64,000 bases of DNA from Pseudanabaena sp. ABRG5-3 (GTDB lineage: Bacteria; Cyanobacteriota; Cyanobacteriia; Pseudanabaenales; Pseudanabaenaceae). Shown here piece by piece: positions 10,301 to 18,668 of this stretch (position 1 is the first letter of the stretch; each line of letters opens with the position of its first letter). The notes beneath the pieces are model-generated. The model made no database searches and was not told where the DNA came from. It saw nothing but the letters and a program-made list of their open reading frames with translations. The stretch covers positions 2,728,001 to 2,792,000 of the forward strand of contig NZ_AP017560.1 in NCBI RefSeq assembly GCF_003967015.1, in the 5' to 3' direction. Both the position numbers and the translations under genes were made by a program.

Positions 10301-10353
10301 GCTAATTGTTGATAGCTCAAGAAATTTTTTAATCTTAATTTCTGAGGGATCAT
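7342..10353 (-). CDS. sbcC: SbcC/Rad50-type exonuclease ATPase subunit
   Basis: A 1003-residue SMC-like protein. The N-terminal half-ATPase has Walker A GANGAGKSS, long coiled-coil arms run from about 180 to 850, and a zinc hook CPLC (C498/C501) lies mid-coil. The C-terminal half has the signature YSGGEAFRINFAVRLALSR and Walker B LIIDEGFGSQD. SbcC works with the SbcD nuclease to cut hairpins and DNA ends. No sbcD lies next to it here. It may matter in a genome with so many long palindromes, which SbcCD is known to attack, but that link is an inference. Confidence 0.93.
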   Translation of the reverse strand: MIPQKLRLKNFLSYQQLALDFSGLHVACICGANGAGKSSLLEAISWALWGISRAASEDDVIHVGSKETQVDFTFIAGGEVYRVIRTRSRNSSTSLEFQVQSEGKFKSLTERKVRSTQQTIIAHLKMDYETFVNSAYLRQGRADEFMLKRPSDRKQILADMLALSQYDELAERAKDIARTSKAESAVLENLLLHLREQIQAGEEIAPQLEALRSQLTDLQVWESRDRARLQVVEDLQKQYQHVSQQLTWQQQQHNSITGNLAQGSRQLTNLQKQLQQLEASLAQRSQILQDYERYQLLSTQESELECKLQKYQQLSDRRGEFSHKLTSLQSELKGQLRHYQAQLESLVQQETELKVILNRGSEIEAAIAELHKARAVLQEFDRLHAQSTPLIHRHQVLKHQLEREQTKLSAKLEELIAKREQLYLQVKNHDQLLINAQELDRQIESLQKKQVYQQRVHEKGLERRDFLERLKTRLADSEAAFHKLESKMRQLTVPNAPCPLCDRPLDADHWQLVQKKHKQESRDLQADIWVVKEQQAASNCEIEVLREEYRVLKKELAPLNDLIQRKGTLQERLKAIAEAKQRLGQIDLEIAALNDCLQNQNYMREAWEEMELIDKNIHKFAYDEKNHALARGDVERWRWAEVKQSELKNAQRQADNLSQKIPDLQTKINQLQERLTKNLIDLEVQHELEQCDRALTQLGYDPDYHQQLRAQKQELTPSLLRYQDLTRAEQEYPELQQQVNHLQQAQNTHQQELQTITTQISELQAQVQALQGDHAQEINALRQNLQNWRSQMDILLAQIGSLQQAQQQLEQSRQREQETLAQIELARHRQRIHTELHQAFGKNGIQALMLENVLPQIEVEANQILAQLSDRQLNVRFITQKSGKKSDRIIETLDIEIADTKGTRPYETYSGGEAFRINFAVRLALSRVLAQRKGSTLQTLIIDEGFGSQDQLGCDRLVSAINAIAPDFECILVITHMPQMKEAFNTLIEVSKNDEGSTVQLVG

Positions 10354-10493
10354 TTGGGTATGTCAGAATCTATATTATGCAGTTATACTATTTATTATTT
10401 AATTATCATAATAATGTATTGTCTAACAAAAGTTCATCCTCTAAGACTCAGCAGCAGCAATTCATAAATTGTCCTTGCTAAATTTTAGGGATT

Positions 10494-10904
10494 GTGATCG
10501 CTACACAGGATAAATACCTAGAAGCTGAGAGCGTTATGGAAATATGGGAAGAAATTAGTCACCAAAGAGTCAAGTACATTGTCGATAGCTATCAGTTAGA
10601 TGGCGATGACAATGAAGATTTTTATGACTATTTAGAAGATCTCTTGCAAGCCTATGCACCACCACAAATTGAGTTAGCACTTGTAGAAGTCTTGATTGAA
10701 GGTTGGCGAAACTTCCCCCTTGTACGTGGTATTCAATTTCTAGAGCGATCGCATAATCTTTTGAAATCGTGGGAAAACAAGACAATTAACCCAAATATTT
10801 CTGCTATGCATTTTCGTCTGATTACAGGGCTAGATCCTACTCCAATTTTTGGTATGAGTATCCCTCAGACAACTAGAAGTATATTCCCTTCTATCAGCAA
10901 GTAA
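10494..10904 (+). CDS. Conserved cyanobacterial hypothetical protein
   Basis: A 136-residue acidic soluble protein with segments EIWEEISHQRVKYIVDSYQ, a middle rich in Asp/Glu/Tyr, and LITGLDPTPIFG. The composition and clear domain-like segments suggest a real gene, but no function is recognised. A GTG at 10494 gives the longest form; ATG at 10536 is an equally reasonable start and would leave out 14 residues. Confidence 0.6.
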   Translation: MIATQDKYLEAESVMEIWEEISHQRVKYIVDSYQLDGDDNEDFYDYLEDLLQAYAPPQIELALVEVLIEGWRNFPLVRGIQFLERSHNLLKSWENKTINPNISAMHFRLITGLDPTPIFGMSIPQTTRSIFPSISK

Positions 10905-11206
10905 TTTTCGATTTATTTCTTTCAATCGGCAGCATAACATCATTATCACGGGAACTGTTGAATTCATACTTTGTATAGACTTCAATTTATGGGTGATCCA
11001 CGCGATCACTATATTCCTAATAGTTATAGTTCTTGATTATTAACTTATGCAAAGTTATACAAACAGTAAATTGTTTACCCCCCTTACCTCTAATAAAATC
11101 AGTTTATAGTCTGTGAATTTTTGAGCAAGACTGCTACTCATCAGATGACTAATTTACTAGGGGGGATTCGCCTTTTTATTCAGCTAATTAAAATATATAG
11201 AAGGCG
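10905..11206. other. Intergenic region without a recognised feature
   Basis: About 300 AT-rich bases between the hypothetical gene and the large sensor kinase. No open frame, strong hairpin or confident promoter was identified; it presumably contains the kinase promoter. Confidence 0.4.
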
Positions 11207-14200
11207 ATGCTGTTTTATATGAATCTTTCTCCATTATTTCCATTAATTTCCAGATTAACCAACAGTATTTTTAAAGGTAAATTGACCTTTAAAAACTTAT
11301 TGGCATTTTTATTGTTTTCCACTTTGGGGTATTTAGGCAACTATCTACGGCTACCACTATTTTTTGGCGTTGATCTTCTATTTGGTAGCATTTTCGCTTT
11401 AATTGCAACTTATCTCTATGGGATAAGAATGGGGGCTATAGTTTCTGCGATCGCCAGCGTTCACACATATTTCCTGTGGGGACAGCCCTATGCTGCAATT
11501 TTGCTGTTTTTGGAAATTGTCTGGGTAGGTATCGGACTCAATCATCAGAACAAAAACAAGCGACCTCAGAACATGGTTTTGCTGGTGTTGTCCTATTGGC
11601 TATGTTTAGGCACTCCGTTATGTTTTCTCTCATATTACTTTTTTCTGAAGTTTGGGGTTAGCTCGATTATTTTAGTTGTCCTAAAACAAGTAATTAACGG
11701 TGCATTTAATGCGCTCATTGCCAATTTATGCCTTGAATATTTGCCCATACGTCAATGGTTTCAGCATCATCCCAGAGATCGCAATTATCCCAGCATTCAG
11801 CAAATGCTGTTTCATTTGCTCTTAGCATTTGTATTTTTTCCTCTTCTCATCACAGCAACTTTAAATGGCTACCAAGCCGTACACTATATTGATAATGAAA
11901 TTCATAACCAATTGCAAGTTAGTACTACCTCTCTGGCATCGGACTTAAAGGTTTGGCATCAAAGTAATTTGCGAACTCTAGCAGAGCTAGCCACATTAGC
12001 AGGAGCCGACAAAAATTGGGAACAGTTACAATCTTCTACTCTTGCCTTAGGCAAGGTCACACCATCATTACTGAGTATTTATATCACGGATGCTCAAAGT
12101 AATGTTATATCAGCGTTTCCCATGATTTCTAATACAGAAAGAGCCAGTCTTAGTACATATATAGCTAGTGAAGATATTTTTCAAGAGGCTCGTTCCACCC
12201 TACGTCCTGTATTTAGCAAAATTCATAAAAGCGATAATAACTCAGGGGTTAACCATATTGATGTGGCTTTACCAGTCCTAAAAAATAATGTCTTCAATGG
12301 TATCGTCATTGGCACATTAGACATTGATCAGATTAATGATACGTTAACCAAAAATGTTCTAGTCAGACATGTTGAAGCATTTCTAATTGATCGCAATAAA
12401 ATAATAATTGCTAGTTCTTCGCCGAGTCTAACAGTAGGGAGTGTTTTTAATATAGATCAAGGAGGTGAAACCTTTGCTTTTAAGGGCAATCAGGTGCAAT
12501 GGTTTCCACAGATGAAAGGTGCGGCGATCATGACCCGATGGCGCAAATCCTACTATATTCAACAAGATGCTATTGATCCTCAAAATCCTTGGACTTTAGT
12601 TGTCCGTTTGTCTCCTGTTAGCTACATAGATATCCTCGAAAATCTATATACCTATATTTTGGCAATTGTACTGACGATTGTTTTATTAGCAACCTCTGTT
12701 GCTAATTCTCTCAGTCAGCGTTTAGTCAAACCGATCGCAAAATTGATGCGGCTTACCAGCGATCTACAACAAAATCTCTCTGGTGAGTCTAATTTTATCT
12801 GGAATTCCAACAGTTTTGCGGAAATCGATACACTAGGTTATAACTTTCAAGTCATGGCGATCGCCTTACGTGACAAGTTCCGCGAAATTCAACAAGCCAA
12901 TCTCAATCTCGAAAACAGAGTCCAAGAACGTACTGAAGAACTTCTTAAAAGCGAGCTTAGGCTCAAGCAAATTACTGATGTCATCCCAAGTGCTGTGTAT
13001 CAGTTTCACCGTGATATCAATGGTAATTACTCCGCCCCATTTATGAGCCGAGGTGTTTATAATATATATGAAATTACGGTAGAAGAAGCATATCAAGATA
13101 TCTATCAAATCCTTGATCTTACTCTTCCTGAAGACCGAGCAGACTTTGTCAAATCAATTGACTATTCAGCAGAGAACTTGACCCTCTGGGCACATAAATA
13201 TCGCATTAAAACCCCAAGCGGTGAAGTTAAGTGGATATTTGGTCAGGCGCAACCATTATTGCAAGAGGATGGCAGCCTTATCTGGCATGGGATTATTACC
13301 GATATTAATGATGTCAAACAGATAGAAATAGCTTTAAAAAATAGTGAAGAAAGATGGCAATTAGCGATTCAAGCTGCTGATGACGGGATTTGGGATTGGG
13401 ATCTAGAAACAGGGGTAATATTTCGCTCAGCACGCTGGCGCACAATCTTAGGTTTAGATCCCAATGCTGACAATGAGCAATCAATGGATTGGATAGATCT
13501 AATTCATCCTGATGATCGTGATAAGGTCTTAAAAGCCCACACTAGTTATCTCAATCGTGAAGTTCCACGCTATATCATGGAACATCGCATGAGACATCAA
13601 GATGGAAGTTATCGGTGGATCTTAACGAAGGCTGTGGCTCTGTGGGATGAGCATGGAAAACCTCTACGTTTAGTCGGAGCAAACAGCGATATTACTGAGC
13701 GCAAACTAGCGAGTACTGCTTTAGAAAAACGAGAAAGCTATCTTGCGATGCTGGTAGATGTCCAGCACCATCTCATTGCCGAAAGTATCAGCACTCAAGA
13801 CTATGCAAATATTTTAGAAATATTAGGGAAGGTTTCCGATTTCTCAAGTATCAAACTCTTCATCTGCGAAGAAGATCCTAGCGATACTTTTAATATGGAT
13901 CTGAGAGATGCTCTTGGTACTAATTTACATATCACTTTATATGCCGATTGGTATGACAAAGGATTATGGAAGACCACAGTTGCAGAGCAAGCAAAATTTA
14001 TTCAAACTCTGAATACCTCTCAATGGTTACGCCGACTTTCACAAGGGGAAATTATTAATGAGTCATTGTCTACGATCTCCGAATCTGACCAATCGATTTT
14101 GACATCTAAAGGAATTTGCTCAATTTTAGTGATGCCAGTGATTGTGAATAATAGCTTTTGGGGATTTCTAAGCTTTCATGATTATCAGAGCGATCGCCTG

Positions 14201-15919
14201 CGTGATTATTCTGAAGTTAGCCTATTAACAATTGCGGCATCTTCCCTAGCACTGCATTTAGAGCGTCAACAGGCAAAAATGGAAATGTTGCAAGCCATGG
14301 AATCAGCACAGGCGGCTAACCGAGCTAAGAGCGAGTTTCTTGCCACGATGAGTCATGAAATTCGGACACCAATGAATGCCGTTATTGGAATGGCAAGCTT
14401 GCTCTTAGATACCGATCTCAGTTCAGAACAACAGGAATTTGCAGAGATCATCAGATCAAGTGGTGATAACTTGCTCACAATCATTAGCGATATTCTGGAC
14501 TTCTCTAAGATTGAATCAGGTCGATTTAGTTTAGATATTCATCCTTTTAATTTGCGGCATTGTATCGAAGAATCCCTCGAATTATTATCGGCTTACGCCT
14601 TATCGAAAGAACTAGAATTAGTCTATTGTATGTCTGCTGAAGTGCCAGAATGGATTTCAGGAGATATCACACGCCTACGCCAGATCTTAGTTAACTTACT
14701 GAGTAATGCGATTAAATTTACCCATAAAGGATCTGTCAGCGTCAGAGTATCAATACAGCAAGTTGATGATTCTAAAAATAATTCTAATTTAGAATCATCA
14801 TGCCAATTGCTATTTACTATTCGAGATACTGGCATTGGTATTCCCCATGATCGCTATGATCGTCTCTTCAAACCCTTTAGCCAAGTAGACTCTTCTACCA
14901 CACGTCAATATGGTGGCACAGGACTAGGACTAGCTATTTCCAAGCATTTGACAAACATTATGGGTGGTGAGATATCCTGCGAAAGTGAAGTGGGAGTCGG
15001 GTCTACTTTCTCCTTTACTATCTCTACATCTGTCGCAAAGCCTGAGTCGCCTAATCCTATATGGGAGCCAAGTTTGGCAGGGCAACGCTTGTTAATTCTT
15101 GAGGATAATGAAATTATGAAAGAGGAGTTAATCTTATTTGCTCAAGTATTACAGATGGAAGCGATCACTTCAAACTCCACTCAACAAATAATCGATTGGT
15201 TGCAGGAGGGGCAGAAGTTTGATTTAGCAATTTTTGATGCTTGTCTTTCAGGGGCAGAAGCATCTGGCAAGATTAGCGATCTTGGTGATCAAAGCGATCA
15301 ATCCGACATTGTCAAATTGATCCGTGGGCAATCAAACTTGCTGCCGATAATTTTATTAACCACTCATCACAATGGCAGTGGCTGGAAAGATACTGACACA
15401 ATAGTTTCTCTCAACAAACCCATCAAGCGATCGCTACTATATAGTTCTCTACTAAAACTCAATAGTAGACGCGCCCAATTAGCAGTAGTAGCAAAGCTCA
15501 AAGATAGTACAATCTTTGATCCAAATTTTGCTAATAAATTTCCTTTGAAGATTTTGCTAGCTGAAGATAATATCGTCAATCAAAAGGTGGCAACTCATTT
15601 TCTTAATCGCTTAGGCTATCGCGTTGATGTTGTTGCTAGTGGTATTGAAGTACTAGAGTCTATATATCGTCAACCCTATGATGTGATTCTCATGGATGTC
15701 CATATGCCAGAGATGGATGGGTTAACTGCAACTAGACGAATTGTTGCCGAGTCATCTACTCAAACACCTTGGATTATTGCACTTACAGCCAATGCGGGCA
15801 TGGGCGATCGCGATATATGCCTAAATGCAGGGATGCAGGATTACATCAGTAAACCCATCAAAGTACCAGATTTAATTCAAGCTTTGGAGAGAGCATTCCA
15901 AAGTAAAAACAGTTCCTAA
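11207..15919 (+). CDS. Multi-domain hybrid sensor histidine kinase
   Basis: A 1570-residue kinase. Order, with approximate residues: MASE1-like membrane bundle (1-190), another helix near 205, a periplasmic Cache-like sensor (225-470), a helix near 480-500, HAMP (500-555), PAS with PAC (585-700), a second PAS with PAC (715-825), GAF (845-1010), HisKA with SHEIRTP and phospho-His near 1049, HATPase (about 1145-1270; DTGIGI and GTGLGLAIS motifs), and two receiver domains (about 1290-1415 and 1445-1565). The second receiver has DVHMPEMDG with the phospho-Asp near 1497. No response regulator adjoins it, so it probably ends in its own receivers. The signal sensed is unknown. Confidence 0.93.
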   Translation: MLFYMNLSPLFPLISRLTNSIFKGKLTFKNLLAFLLFSTLGYLGNYLRLPLFFGVDLLFGSIFALIATYLYGIRMGAIVSAIASVHTYFLWGQPYAAILLFLEIVWVGIGLNHQNKNKRPQNMVLLVLSYWLCLGTPLCFLSYYFFLKFGVSSIILVVLKQVINGAFNALIANLCLEYLPIRQWFQHHPRDRNYPSIQQMLFHLLLAFVFFPLLITATLNGYQAVHYIDNEIHNQLQVSTTSLASDLKVWHQSNLRTLAELATLAGADKNWEQLQSSTLALGKVTPSLLSIYITDAQSNVISAFPMISNTERASLSTYIASEDIFQEARSTLRPVFSKIHKSDNNSGVNHIDVALPVLKNNVFNGIVIGTLDIDQINDTLTKNVLVRHVEAFLIDRNKIIIASSSPSLTVGSVFNIDQGGETFAFKGNQVQWFPQMKGAAIMTRWRKSYYIQQDAIDPQNPWTLVVRLSPVSYIDILENLYTYILAIVLTIVLLATSVANSLSQRLVKPIAKLMRLTSDLQQNLSGESNFIWNSNSFAEIDTLGYNFQVMAIALRDKFREIQQANLNLENRVQERTEELLKSELRLKQITDVIPSAVYQFHRDINGNYSAPFMSRGVYNIYEITVEEAYQDIYQILDLTLPEDRADFVKSIDYSAENLTLWAHKYRIKTPSGEVKWIFGQAQPLLQEDGSLIWHGIITDINDVKQIEIALKNSEERWQLAIQAADDGIWDWDLETGVIFRSARWRTILGLDPNADNEQSMDWIDLIHPDDRDKVLKAHTSYLNREVPRYIMEHRMRHQDGSYRWILTKAVALWDEHGKPLRLVGANSDITERKLASTALEKRESYLAMLVDVQHHLIAESISTQDYANILEILGKVSDFSSIKLFICEEDPSDTFNMDLRDALGTNLHITLYADWYDKGLWKTTVAEQAKFIQTLNTSQWLRRLSQGEIINESLSTISESDQSILTSKGICSILVMPVIVNNSFWGFLSFHDYQSDRLRDYSEVSLLTIAASSLALHLERQQAKMEMLQAMESAQAANRAKSEFLATMSHEIRTPMNAVIGMASLLLDTDLSSEQQEFAEIIRSSGDNLLTIISDILDFSKIESGRFSLDIHPFNLRHCIEESLELLSAYALSKELELVYCMSAEVPEWISGDITRLRQILVNLLSNAIKFTHKGSVSVRVSIQQVDDSKNNSNLESSCQLLFTIRDTGIGIPHDRYDRLFKPFSQVDSSTTRQYGGTGLGLAISKHLTNIMGGEISCESEVGVGSTFSFTISTSVAKPESPNPIWEPSLAGQRLLILEDNEIMKEELILFAQVLQMEAITSNSTQQIIDWLQEGQKFDLAIFDACLSGAEASGKISDLGDQSDQSDIVKLIRGQSNLLPIILLTTHHNGSGWKDTDTIVSLNKPIKRSLLYSSLLKLNSRRAQLAVVAKLKDSTIFDPNFANKFPLKILLAEDNIVNQKVATHFLNRLGYRVDVVASGIEVLESIYRQPYDVILMDVHMPEMDGLTATRRIVAESSTQTPWIIALTANAGMGDRDICLNAGMQDYISKPIKVPDLIQALERAFQSKNSS

Positions 15920-15923
15920 ATTT

Positions 15924-15956
15924 AATCAAAGGCAGCGCTTTGCGCCACCCTTGATT
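15924..15956. terminator. Probable terminator hairpin, imperfect
   Basis: An AATCAA...TTGATT stem with inner GCGC pairing, between the kinase and convergent thf1. It has mismatches, so confidence is moderate. Confidence 0.5.
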
Positions 15957-16666
15957 TACTGACTATCCGCAGCAGCATCATTTGTGGTTTCAGCATTAGA
16001 GGCAGTTTCTTTTTGGGAGCGTTTTTTGCGCTCAGCTTCTACCATATCGGCAATCATTTGACGTGCTTGTTCAATTTTATCGAGGTTAGAGCGATATAAA
16101 TCGATATCTTTGAGTAAGCGATCGCTACCAAATTTCAAGATGTCACCGACTAACTTGAGGGTTTCTTCACGTTTAGCATTATCGGCGATCGCTTCAGGAT
16201 CAACGATTTCGAGCAAAGCATATAATCCAACACCGAGCAAGCGACTATATTTAAAATTTGCTTTGTTAGCGATCGTATGTAGTTGTCCCGATAGAGGCTC
16301 AAGATGAATCCCAGATTCGAGATTGGTCAACAGAGTTTTAACTTCATTGGGTGATCTCGTAGCAAGATCGCTGAGGGTCGTCGCATCTTGACGCACGCGA
16401 TCAGAATCAAACTGAAGTGCTGAACATAGCGCATGAAATACGGCAAAGCGATCGGTCTCAGGTTTATAGCCAACAGTAAAGCGATCAAAAGTGGTTACTA
16501 AACCTAAGGCAAAAATTGAGTCATAAACAAATGTTTGATTGACTTTCAGCAAATGTACTTCCACCAAAAGCTCGTCTATAACCCGTCGATAGACTGAATT
16601 GACTGGCTTTGGGAAAGCTAAGTAAAAATCTTTTTTGGTATTAGAAACAGTACGAACGGTATTCAC
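15956..16666 (-). CDS. thf1: Thf1/Psp29, photosystem II biogenesis protein
   Basis: About 236 residues. The N-terminus VRTVSNTKKDFYLAFPKP, the segment NSVYRRVIDELLVEVHLL, and GLVTTFDRFTVGY match Thf1/Psp29, conserved in cyanobacteria and plastids and linked to photosystem II biogenesis or turnover and FtsH stability at the thylakoid. The frame could extend to TTG codons at 16672-16675, but the family starts near MNxVRTVSDTK, so the GTG at 16666 is preferred. The tail after about 205 is Ala/Asp/Glu-rich and low in complexity. Confidence 0.93.
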   Translation of the reverse strand: MNTVRTVSNTKKDFYLAFPKPVNSVYRRVIDELLVEVHLLKVNQTFVYDSIFALGLVTTFDRFTVGYKPETDRFAVFHALCSALQFDSDRVRQDATTLSDLATRSPNEVKTLLTNLESGIHLEPLSGQLHTIANKANFKYSRLLGVGLYALLEIVDPEAIADNAKREETLKLVGDILKFGSDRLLKDIDLYRSNLDKIEQARQMIADMVEAERKKRSQKETASNAETTNDAAADSQ

Positions 16667-16754
16667 AGTCAACAAAACCTGACGACAAGATAGTGCAAAT
16701 TATCATCGCACAGATAGCCATAGCATCAGTCTATCGCTGTAGATAAATTTTGAT

Positions 16755-16846
16755 CTATAGCATCAAAACCCAAATAAGTGAAGGCGGCACGAAGTGCCGC
16801 CTTCACTTATTTGTTTATGTCCTAAGCAAAACTTACATTGCTATAG
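16755..16846. repeat. Palindromic mini-element, family B copy 1
   Basis: The right end reads TGTCCTAAGC...GCTATAG and the left CTATAG...AAAACCC, around a stem AATAAGTGAAGGCGGCAC/GTGCCGCCTTCACTTATT. The TATAGC...TAGGACA ends recur in three further copies, and the stem sequence differs each time. Confidence 0.6.
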
Positions 16847-16923
16847 GTTTGATTTAAGTAGCGCTTTGTGCCGCCGAAATCAATGTTTGTGTTTGGGCTG
16901 GGAAACGCTATATTGTGCATATT

Positions 16924-17018
16924 TATAGCTGCCGTCAGTCATGTTAGGACACTATCAAAACCCAAAAGAGAGTTGCGGTGCAAAGCACCGCAACTCTCTT
17001 TTACTTGGCAATAGCTAC
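16924..17018. repeat. Palindromic mini-element, family B copy 2
   Basis: The left end TATAGCTGCCGTCAGTC...TTAGGAC is followed by CAAAACCC and a stem AAAGAGAGTTGCGGTGC/GCACCGCAACTCTCTTT; the right side ends in ATAGCTA. It sits just upstream of the acyl-CoA synthetase gene, so it may affect its promoter. Confidence 0.6.
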
Positions 17019-17053
17019 ATACATCAAGTCCTCAATTTTAGGTAAATCCAGTC

Positions 17054-18541
17054 ATGAACTTAGCTCGGCTAATTTCTGAAATCGCTGCCAAATATACTGA
17101 TAAACCTGCGATCATCTTTGAAGGCACAACTTGGACTTATCGAGATTTCGATCGCCAAGTGCAGCATTATGCAGTGGCGCTCACACACTTAGGCATCAAA
17201 AAAGGCGATCGCGTAGCAGTGCAGCTACCAAAATGTATCGAGGTTTTATTTTGGCACTTTGCCATTCTCTCTATCGGCGCGATCGCCCTACCCCTAAACC
17301 CTGACTATCGCCCCGAAGAAATAGTTTATTTTTTGACAGATTCGAGCAGTTCCCTATTTATAACGACTCGCCATCTCTACAGCAAAGTCCAATCCGCAGT
17401 TCAACATTTATCGGATTTACAAATTCTATTTAATGAGGAGACGACAGCACCACAAGCGGAAGAATTTACAGAATATGCCACAGGTGGCGATGACATCGCA
17501 ATGATTTGCTATACCTCTGGCACTACAGGACGTTCTAAGGGTGCAGCAATTTCCCATCGCAATCTGATTGCCAATACACAAGCCCTACACCAAGCATGGG
17601 CATGGAGCGATCGCGATATCTTGCTCCATGTTCTGCCATTATTTCATGTACATGGTTTAAATGTGGCGACTCTAGGTTGTCTTCATGCAGGGGCAACGAT
17701 GATCATGTTTGAGAAATTCGAGCCGCGCCGCGTATGGGAAACCTTAGTCTCAAAACATTGCACTATATTCATGGGTGTTCCCACCATCTATCAACGACTA
17801 ATCAATGAATGGGCAAACCTAGAACCAAAACCAGATTTAGCGCAAATGCGCGTATTTATCTCTGGTTCCGCCCCCCTAAGCGATCAGCAATTCTATCAAT
17901 TTGAAAAGCTCACTGGCTTTCGCATTCTCGAACGCTATGGCATGACCGAAACAGGTATGAATGCCTCTAACCTAATTACACCAGAACATCGTCAAGCTAA
18001 GAGTGTTGGCTTCCCATTATCAGGGGTGGAAATTCGCATTGTTAATGCCGATGGTCATGATGTGGATGTATCTCAAGTTGGCGAAGTTTGGATTCGTGGC
18101 GCAAATGTATTTCAAGGATATTGGCAAATGCCTGAAAAGACCGCCGAAGCCTTTGTGGATGGATGGTTTCGCACAGGTGATCTTGGTTTTCAAGATGCTA
18201 ATGATAATAATCGTCTCTATTTAGTCGGTCGCGCCAAAGAGTTGATTATTACTGGTGGATTTAATGTTTATCCCAAAGAAGTCGAGAATGTTTTGGAAAG
18301 TCACGAGTCGGTTAAGGAATCAGCCATAATTGGACTACCCGATCAAGATTTTGGAGAAAAAGTTGTAGCAGCGATCGCGCTCAAAGATGGAATGAATATC
18401 TCTCCTGAAATATTAATCGAACATTGCAAAGGTCGTCTTGCCTCTTACAAATGTCCAAAGCAAATCTTTTTTGTCACTGAACTTCCCCGTAATGCTATGG
18501 GTAAAATCCAGAAAAATATCTTAGCTCAACAGGTTCTATAA
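17054..18541 (+). CDS. Acyl-CoA synthetase, malonyl-CoA synthetase-like
   Basis: A 495-residue class I adenylate-forming enzyme. Core motifs in order: YTSGTTGRSKG (near 153), ERYGMTETGMN, WFRTGDLG, the hinge LVGRAKELIITGGFNVYPKE, and PRNAMGKIQKN with the catalytic Lys close to the C-terminus. It should activate a carboxylic acid as acyl-AMP and pass it to CoA. The ITGGFNVYPKEVE and RNAMGKIQKN wording resembles malonyl-CoA synthetases (MatB/ACSF3 type), but the substrate is uncertain. Confidence 0.82.
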   Translation: MNLARLISEIAAKYTDKPAIIFEGTTWTYRDFDRQVQHYAVALTHLGIKKGDRVAVQLPKCIEVLFWHFAILSIGAIALPLNPDYRPEEIVYFLTDSSSSLFITTRHLYSKVQSAVQHLSDLQILFNEETTAPQAEEFTEYATGGDDIAMICYTSGTTGRSKGAAISHRNLIANTQALHQAWAWSDRDILLHVLPLFHVHGLNVATLGCLHAGATMIMFEKFEPRRVWETLVSKHCTIFMGVPTIYQRLINEWANLEPKPDLAQMRVFISGSAPLSDQQFYQFEKLTGFRILERYGMTETGMNASNLITPEHRQAKSVGFPLSGVEIRIVNADGHDVDVSQVGEVWIRGANVFQGYWQMPEKTAEAFVDGWFRTGDLGFQDANDNNRLYLVGRAKELIITGGFNVYPKEVENVLESHESVKESAIIGLPDQDFGEKVVAAIALKDGMNISPEILIEHCKGRLASYKCPKQIFFVTELPRNAMGKIQKNILAQQVL

Positions 18542-18544
18542 AAG

Positions 18545-18565
18545 GAGCCGCGCTAAGCGCGGCTC
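18545..18565 (+). terminator. Hairpin after the acyl-CoA synthetase
   Basis: GAGCCGCGC/GCGCGGCTC stem with loop TAA, directly after the stop codon. The trailing T run is weak. Confidence 0.6.
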
Positions 18566-18573
18566 TTGATGTC

Positions 18574-18668
18574 AAGTAGCTAGGCATAATTAAAAGCCAA
18601 AACTTGTGGCGCACGCTGCGCGTGCGCCACAGGTTTTGGGGTTTTATATTTAATTGCGCCCACCTATT
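18574..18668. repeat. Palindromic mini-element, family A copy 2
   Basis: The ends AAGTAGCTAGGCATAATTAAA and (other strand) TAAATAGGTGGGCGCAATTAAA enclose a near-perfect stem around GGCGCACG, flanked by CAAAACTTG and CAGGTTTTGG. This is the same design as 1450-1548. Its right end overlaps the stop codon of the transglycosylase gene (18664-18666). Confidence 0.65.
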
